Notes under the pieces: generated by a model
Told to the model about the DNA's origin: nothing
The model's database searches: none
The model's input: the letters and a program-made list of their open reading frames with translations, nothing else
Position numbers and translations under genes: made by a program
Assembly: GCA_028703735.1 (NCBI GenBank)
Contig: JAQVMI010000018.1
Span: forward strand, 1-12,868
Direction of reading: 5' to 3'
Source: Candidatus Cloacimonadota bacterium
GTDB taxonomy: Bacteria > Cloacimonadota > Cloacimonadia > Cloacimonadales > Cloacimonadaceae
DNA length: 12,868 bases
Shown here: in pieces, positions 1 through 7,400 of the stretch
Position numbering within the stretch: position 1 is the stretch's first letter
How the letters are laid out: every line of letters starts with the position of its first letter

Positions 1-126
1 CATGTCGAAGATGAAGGTGAGTGAGTCAAGCTCTGAATAGGAAGCCGGGTTACCCGGGTTGACCTGCTGGCTGCGTCTCAATCCGTAGCTGATACCACCC
101 ATCGCTTCAGAAGCGCCCAGGGACAC
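1..126 (-). CDS. Start-less fragment of an outer-membrane beta-barrel-like protein, running off the left edge
   Basis: Read on the minus strand with codons beginning at 126, 123, 120 and so on, this stretch is open to the window edge. It encodes about 42 residues including LGASEAMGGISYGLR and NPASYSELDSLTFIF. The pattern of an AMGG..YGLR segment followed by NPASYS..DSLTF.F resembles, from memory, the region just after the signal peptide of Bacteroidota-type outer-membrane porin-like proteins. There it lies about 30-45 residues from the start, so the signal peptide and first strand are missing here. The frame differs from that of the giant gene that precedes it. An in-frame ATG exists at 141, but it has no Shine-Dalgarno sequence and no signal peptide follows it, so I do not take it as a native start. 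I infer a 5'-truncated gene whose upstream part has been replaced by the giant gene. The family assignment is moderate because only about 40 residues are visible. Confidence 0.45.
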   Translation of the reverse strand, partial: MSLGASEAMGGISYGLRRSQQVNPGNPASYSELDSLTFIFDM

Positions 127-1468
127 AGGCTGAAACGGCATCCCAACCGCTGTGAATAATCTCTCCACCCGTAAGCGCAGAACTGGATGTGACACCGCTT
201 GCCGTAGTGCTTATCAGGTTTGGAGGGGTAACACCTATGCCGTTTAGCATCGTATTAACCCCGCTTATACCGGTGCTTTCGAAGCTGAGGTAATTAGAAA
301 GATTGCCTCCGCTATCGGGAGCAAAGCGGATATATACAGTTGTGGGTTCCACATTTCCTGTAACCGGTGCAATGCTTAGCTGAGAGCCAAACTCCCTTAC
401 CCCAAGATTCAGGCTAAGCTCAAAGCCTGTCGGAGCGGTGATAACCAGGTTGTCCATCAATTGCTGAGCCGATACTATCAGCGTATCAATAGCAGAAAAC
501 TCGCCCACCACGATGCTGCCAAAGGGATTCAGCAGCGAATCCACCACAGAAATCTGGGGGATAGGAACCGTGGAAAAACTAAGCTCATTGCCATACACCA
601 AGCCTGCTACGTTTAGGGCATAAGAACGTATATAATACATGGTATTGGGGATTAGCCCGGTTAATTCTGAAGTGAACCAACCGCTTTGATTGCCTTCATC
701 GGTATGCAATTCTGCAATAGTTGGTTCTGCAGAGGTACCATAGCAAACTCCGCAAGCAGAAAGGGGAGCGAAACCGTCTGAAAGCACCCGGGCATTTACC
801 GAGGCACTAACAGATGTAATGTTCACTATAGTGGCAGTTTCCACTTCAGGTGGCAATACCCCCGTTCCGCTTAAAGCTATTGATGCAAGGCTGCATCCAG
901 TGGAAGAAGGTAACAATTGATCTGTCCATAATCCGGTTTGCATGGGGGAGAACTTGATATACACTATGGTTGGACTCAGGACATAACTGCTTGGCTCCAG
1001 GCTTAAATCCATGGAGTAGCCACTATCGGGACTAAGGGATATCTGGAACGCATTAGGACTATAAATAATTACAGGGGCAACCAGGTTTCCTCCGGATATA
1101 GTTACGTTTTGCGGTAGTGATGATTCGCCCATAGGAACATATCCGAAGCTTAGTGAATCGGTACTCACAGTTAACCAGGGTGCAGGAGTGCTAAAGGTTA
1201 CTTGCTCACCATAAGCAGTGCCAATTGCATTGGTTGCGTAGGCACGAACATAGTAATCCTGATTGGTTAGCAGGTCATTCATTTGCAGGCTATAAGAACC
1301 AAGTGAACCTGGTGCCGAAGCATGATAGTATTCCAGGGTGGGATTTTCGGTGGTGTACCAGCAGATACCACGCTCCAAAAGTGGAGTATTGCCTGTGGAG
1401 GTAATTTCGCCACCCCCAGTTGCATAATCAACTCCAACATTGGTAATAGCAGCGGTGGTTAAGCTTGG
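107..1468 (-). repeat. FN3-like/ASH-like tandem super-repeat, period 206-209 residues
   Basis: The C-terminal part alternates two domain types. FN3-like units begin at Pro2887, Pro3093 and Pro3302 (PSLTTAAITNVG, PEVETATIVNITS, PNLISTTASGVTS) and contain the G..PL..RGICW / G.APLSACGVCYG turn and the YYVRAYATN / YYIRSYALN strand. ASH/Hydin-like units begin near 2982 and 3189 (LSFGYVPMGES, NPFGSIVVGEF). The unit pair therefore repeats every 206 to 209 residues. The third FN3 copy is cut off 33 residues in. The super-repeat is not identical at DNA level. It probably continued in the ancestral protein before a terminal sorting domain. Confidence 0.7.
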
Positions 1469-4400
1469 CAAGTAAGCTCCCAAACCAGTTAGAGGCAGAT
1501 ATTCATCTGTTCCGGTATTTGTGGAGATGGTGATCTGCCCATTATAGGCAATCGCTGCAATCGGAGTGAAATGCACCACAAAGGTGGCATTGATTCCTGG
1601 GTACAGATAGAATTCCACTTCGTTTCTGGATGCAGAATTGCTTCGGGAGCTTATATACGGGGAATTTTGCTGTCTGGGTGCCGATGTAAGTTCCACAGTA
1701 TAACCTGTAGGGGTGCTTATTGTTCCGCTAAGCCCTATTTCGCCGGTATTCAAAATTTCGAAGCCAAGGGTATCAGTTTCACCCACTTCCACAGCCCCAA
1801 AATTTAGGGTAGAGGGGCTAAAAGTGTAATCCGGGGTTCCAATTCTGATAATCAAGCCCACAGCCAGATCAGGATTACCGGGGTCATTGCTAAAAAACCT
1901 AAGCTGGTTCATATACCAACCCGAAGGCAAACCAGTGGAATTTACAGAAATATCAATTGGTAAAGCAGGGTCTTCGGGTGCTATATTTCCCGAAATTGAA
2001 AAGTTGTCATTCAGCGTTATCCAATCCGTGGGCATTTGATAGTTACCGCTAAGCTGAACTTCATCTATATGCATGTCGTTGCCATAGCCGCTTTTAGCCA
2101 ATATGCCTATCTGGATATTGGCAGATTGGTCATAGGCAGATAAATCTATTGTATGCTGCCTCCACCCATTTGGCATGGTGCAGCGCAGAATGGAAAAACC
2201 TGCATCTATCCACGAACCACCATTAACTGAAACCTGCACCTGAAGTGTGTCATAATAAGTGGGATATTCGTTATCATGATACATCCAGAAGGAGAGGGTA
2301 AGCCCTGTGTAATTGGCTACATCGATACCTGGACTTTGTAAGCGGGTTCTGTTTCCAGTATGGGCATTGTAGGAATTGAAGTATCCCAGGCTACTACCTT
2401 CATGGGGAGTTATACCGATTGGGTGGCTTGTAACGCTTGTGCCATACCAGTGTCCCTCAGTTCCCATGGTTTGAGTTTCTGTCCAGCCTGTAGGGGGACA
2501 ACCATCCTCAAACCCGGTATATAACAGACTGCTCCTATCATTGCGGGAGTAATTTACCCAACCACTAAAGACAAGAGAATCCACACCTGTGTTACTGAGA
2601 TTTAGTAAACGGTGCACTGTTTCTCCCGGCTGAACATCAATATTAAAGAAAGCGTGATCCACCTCAATGCGTGCTCCACTGCCATAGCCATCCACATTTA
2701 TATTGAAAGGGGAGTTAGCTGCGTTATGGGTAACAACAACCGTGTTGGAATAGTATATTGGGTCTGTAGGCGTGAAGGTGAGGACAAATTCATTGCTGCC
2801 ACCTATGCCAACGGAAAAATCCAACACATTGCGTGCCGGTTCATATTCAGGTTTTTCGCTTGTTCCAGATTGTGCAGTTGTAAGCCTACCCCAGGGTGTA
2901 ATGCTGAAATTTGAAGGGGTGCTAATAGTGCCATGCAGAACCGCAGAACCAGGATTGGAGATTAGTATATGACGCGAACTGCTTTGAGTGTATGGGACTT
3001 CACCAAAATTGATGGTTGCTGGGTTTACCTGAATCTGAGGAACATCCGAAGACCAGTTTATACGGGAATAGGGATCGTTTTCGTGCGAAGTTCCAGCCCA
3101 GCCTCCGGTTTCATTGGTGAATTGCACAATTCCCTGATTGGATGTTTTGCTCACATTATTGAATGAGGTAGCACCCGAGGGGAAAGAGGCATAGTCTATC
3201 ACCAGATTTTGGGCATTATCCAGCCTTAATAAAGTGCCGGAACTGTAGCCATAGCGGAAGGTGCAATAGGAAAGCGGGTTAGTAGATTCTATCAAACCAC
3301 CACTCATGATATATACTCCATTCGAGCCGGTATATTCAAAGATCGCACACTCGGCATTTAGGGTGCCGCCACTGTTTACATTCAGATTGTAGTTTCCGGT
3401 GATATGGGTGATGGTGGCAACAGAACTTTCTGAGCCATTTGCAGATAAAGTGCCACCGCTCATTACATTTATAGAAGATCCGGAAAGCATTTTGAGGGTT
3501 CCGCCTGCTGCTATAACCATTTTACCCTCAGAATTGATATTTACATCGCCCTTGGTTTGAAGGGTATAAGCACCTGTATTAAAATCACCACCGTCTAATG
3601 TAACTGTTCCTGCGGTACCCAGGCTAAAGTTGCTTGCCAGGAGTACGGTAGGATAGTACCCACCTGCCACAGTTTTGTCTATCCACAGGTTTTTAAAATT
3701 TGCTGTACCGGAATTACTAAGGCTGGAATTTTGGTTACCGGTGAATTTCACAGTGCCGGTGTTATCGCTCCAGTTTCCTGTGGAACTAATGGCAAAATTC
3801 CCCCCTATTGCGTGAGTCAATCCGCTGGTGCCAAATCCCCAGGTTCCATTTAACAGGGTTACATTACCGGACATGAGCATGGGTTTGGTAGGCTGGAAGT
3901 TTCCGCTGCTTTTATCCAAGGAGAAACCTCCCAGATTGATTTCCGGGGTTCCCACCGTAATAGTTTGGGTGTTTGTTCCGTTTAAGGTTAACGTGGAATT
4001 AGGATAAGCCAGTAAACCCTTTCTGCTGCCTTCTACCCAACTGAGTGAGCTGTTGTTGTCTGTTAGATTTCCCTTTATTTTTAAGTGACCTGATGATAGC
4101 AGATAGGCGTTTGAGGCTATTGACACATTGCTATTTACCTGCACCACTGCTTCAGAATAGGTATGGAACCCACCGGAAGATACGGTTAAATCGGATAAAA
4201 TGGTCGTGTTAGATTCATCTATAATGGTTTGGTGTGCATTGGTGGGATGGTTTATCGTTAGTTTGTAGAAGCTCTGATTACCGGTTACAGTTTGTGGGTT
4301 ATAACTCGAACCGGTATTGCGGCAGATAACCTCACTTGTTCCACAAGTATATCCTGAGGTGCCAACGTTGTTTGTCCAGTCGTTACCCAGCTCCAAAGTG

Positions 4401-7400
4401 AAGTTATTGGTATTAAAAGATCCGCTTTGGATGGTTAAATCTCCGGTTATGGTTGCATTGGTAGATAGTATCAATGCAGCACTGGTTTTGTTTACTGTAA
4501 CGTTATGAAGTTTATTGTTTCCACCCAGGTTGATATTCGCCTGCACAGAACCTATGAACTCGAAGGTTCCATTCTCTTCGCAAAGCACATTATCGGTGAT
4601 CGCATATAAGCCTCTGCCAAGCTTGAAAACCGAATAGGAATTGTTATCCACGTTTGCTCCAGTAACAAACTGCAAGCCTTTGTTGGTGAACTCTATCGTG
4701 TTGCCCCAAGTTACCCATTCGCAATTTATTAATTGCCAAGAGCCTGTGTAGGGGGCATCGTTAATAAAAGTGCCTCCCCGCATTTCTACATAAGATGCTG
4801 TGGTGGTGCTGAAGTTACCATGCACTGTCATTGCCAAATCCAGAGCGTTAATAACCCCGCCCGTCATTTCAAAAATCCCATCCACAGTAAATACATCCAG
4901 AGGGATAGCACCATTTGTATCCAGCGAATAAATTGTCCCCAGATTCACAATCAGGTTGCCCATTATATGAACATTAGTTGAGGCAGTTTCGCGCCGGAAG
5001 TTCTGATCCAGAAAGCTGTTTGCTCCGGTAATCTGTAAATTTCCCTGCACCGATAGGGTAGTCCCATCCAATGGACGGAATTTCCCGGAAGTTATCTCCA
5101 GATTATTCAGCACTGTTACGGTTATTCCTGTATCAACTGTTACGTAGCCACTACCAGTGTTTATCACCAGGCGGTTAAACGTTTCGTTTGTGGCAATACT
5201 CTTTAGGTTGCTGCTGGTAATGAAGCTAACCAAACCGCTGCCTTCCAGGAAGTTACCCGCACTACCGTTATTTGTCCACCTGCCTCCCAGCTCAATCTGA
5301 TCTGCACTGTTATTATTATACAAATATCCTGCCATCGCTATTTCAAGATTCTGGTTAATAGTAAGTTTGTGTCCATTTACGTATAGCTTGCCAGAGCTAA
5401 CAGCTATATCCAGTTTTGTGCTAATATCTGTGTATAGAGACACTGCTCCTGTGATCCCGGTTTTATTTATTACCAATGTGGGCAGGTAATTTTCACTTGC
5501 CAAACTAATACTTGCCTGCCGTTCTCCTATCATTTCGATGCTGCCGGCTTCGGCTTTGAAGGTATCGGGATTATTGGCAGCAAAGCTCCAGCCCAGTTTT
5601 ATGGTTCCTCCGGTAAAATTGAAGCCGGAAGTCCCTATCTGCATACCATTATTGGTAATCTGTAAAGAGCCTCCACTCATATTTGTAATACCACCAAATA
5701 AATACATAGTGCCGTTGTAATCCGAATTGATAATCAGGCTTCCTCCGTGCAGAGCAGTACGTCCGGAAGCATATTGCAAGAAGGTATTGCCTATGTTCAT
5801 GCTGCCGGTGAAATCATCAGGCAAGTTTAGCAGACCGCTGTTATACAGGTTTGTAGCATAAACAGCAATACCCTCTGCCAGGGTTAAAGTTCCCCCGCTC
5901 CAGATATCTATCTTGCCGGCAATATGTACCGACAGGCAGTTTGTCAGATGATCATCTATAAGCGTAGTGGCGGTTGCCTTAACAATTACATCTCCGCTGA
6001 AATTGAGTTCTGAGATTCCCGTGGAGTGTAAAACAAAGGTTCTTCCGGAAATTTCATTTGTAAGAGTCCCCAGGACGGTTAAGGGTTCGTAAACATAGAG
6101 GTCACCGGAAAACATAGAATCTCCAATAAAGCTGAAGTTCACAGCCGCAGGCAAGATAACACTGCTTCCCGCCTGAATATAATGATCATCTTTTGTTCTA
6201 ATCGTTCCGGCTGTCAGGTTTAGCGCTGAAGAACCAATTTCCCACGAAACATAACTCCCCAAACCGTCTACCTCAATTAGTTCATTGGCATTATCCATCC
6301 TGATGCCGCCATGGATTTTCAGATAATCATCTATGGTTAACTGGCAGTTATCCACCTGTAAGAGGCTGCCAGATTGCACAATGCAATAGCCACTAATTTT
6401 TGTATTGGAGTTTACTGTAACCTGGTTTATCCTTTCCTCACTTTGCCTGCCACTACCTTCCCGTGAGGCTTTGTTAATAATTACATGATTCACGTAACTG
6501 GGAGAATTAACATGCAAAATTGCAGATCCAGCTCCATACATTTCCACAATTCCACCGGTGGGATTAAAACCCGGGCGTTCCACTTTAAAATCGCCCGAAG
6601 TGCGGATAATTCCGCCACTTATTATGTCACTTAGATAGTAGCCAGTGCTACTTAAAAGGATCCCATTATTCTTAAAATCCAGTATCCCACCATTCATAAA
6701 GACAGTAATAGTGCGGGTATAAGCCCATTCGCTGGCATAACTGGCTCCCCCATAGATATTAAAAGCACCGCTATAGATATATATATCTGCATCCAAATCT
6801 ACATATTGGTTTATGTCCTGATGCAGCTCTATTAAGCCGCCTTCCAGATAGTAACGTCCCATTATTCTTATATCGACGAGGTCTGCAGCACTAAACTCAG
6901 CCCCGCTTTTTACTCTTAAGGATCCGGATGACCAATTATAATCTTCGCAAACCAGTCTTTTGCCTATTGGTACCTGCAGTTCAGCTCCATTATCTTTGGA
7001 CAGTTCCAGGTTTTTAAATCCCGTTTCATAGCATTCTTCGTTGTTACTACCAAAGAACCTAACCGTGTGGTTTGCACCTGCCAAAGCTGCTTCTCCGGCA
7101 TCATTATACCAGCTTCCATAAACAGTTATCTGCCTGTTTCCTGCATCCAAGATGCCTTGGGCAATAAACATTGAACCATACAGGGTAAGATTGCTGTTTA
7201 GCGTTACGGTGGATGCGCTGTCAATTTTCAAGCTATGGATAATATCTGAACTGCCAAGAGTGATGCTCTGAGCACTTAAGCGGTTATAAATATGCAGCAG
7301 GCAGTTCTGAAATAGTATCCCCCCTGCAGAACTAAGGTTGCCATACAGCTTAAGGTCATAGTCGCAGGTGTTTACAAACGCTGCTCCGCTTGCAACAGAT

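Noticed and set aside
107-130. Simple one- or two-base frameshift at the end of the giant gene
   Set aside because: None of the three minus-strand frames after the break resumes the GVC/GIC continuation of the FN3 repeat. The alternative open frame instead reads as a different protein family.
84-141. ATG at 141 as a true start of the outer-membrane-like protein
   Set aside because: There is no Shine-Dalgarno upstream, no signal peptide would result, and bases 125-141 are explained as the FN3 repeat in the other frame.
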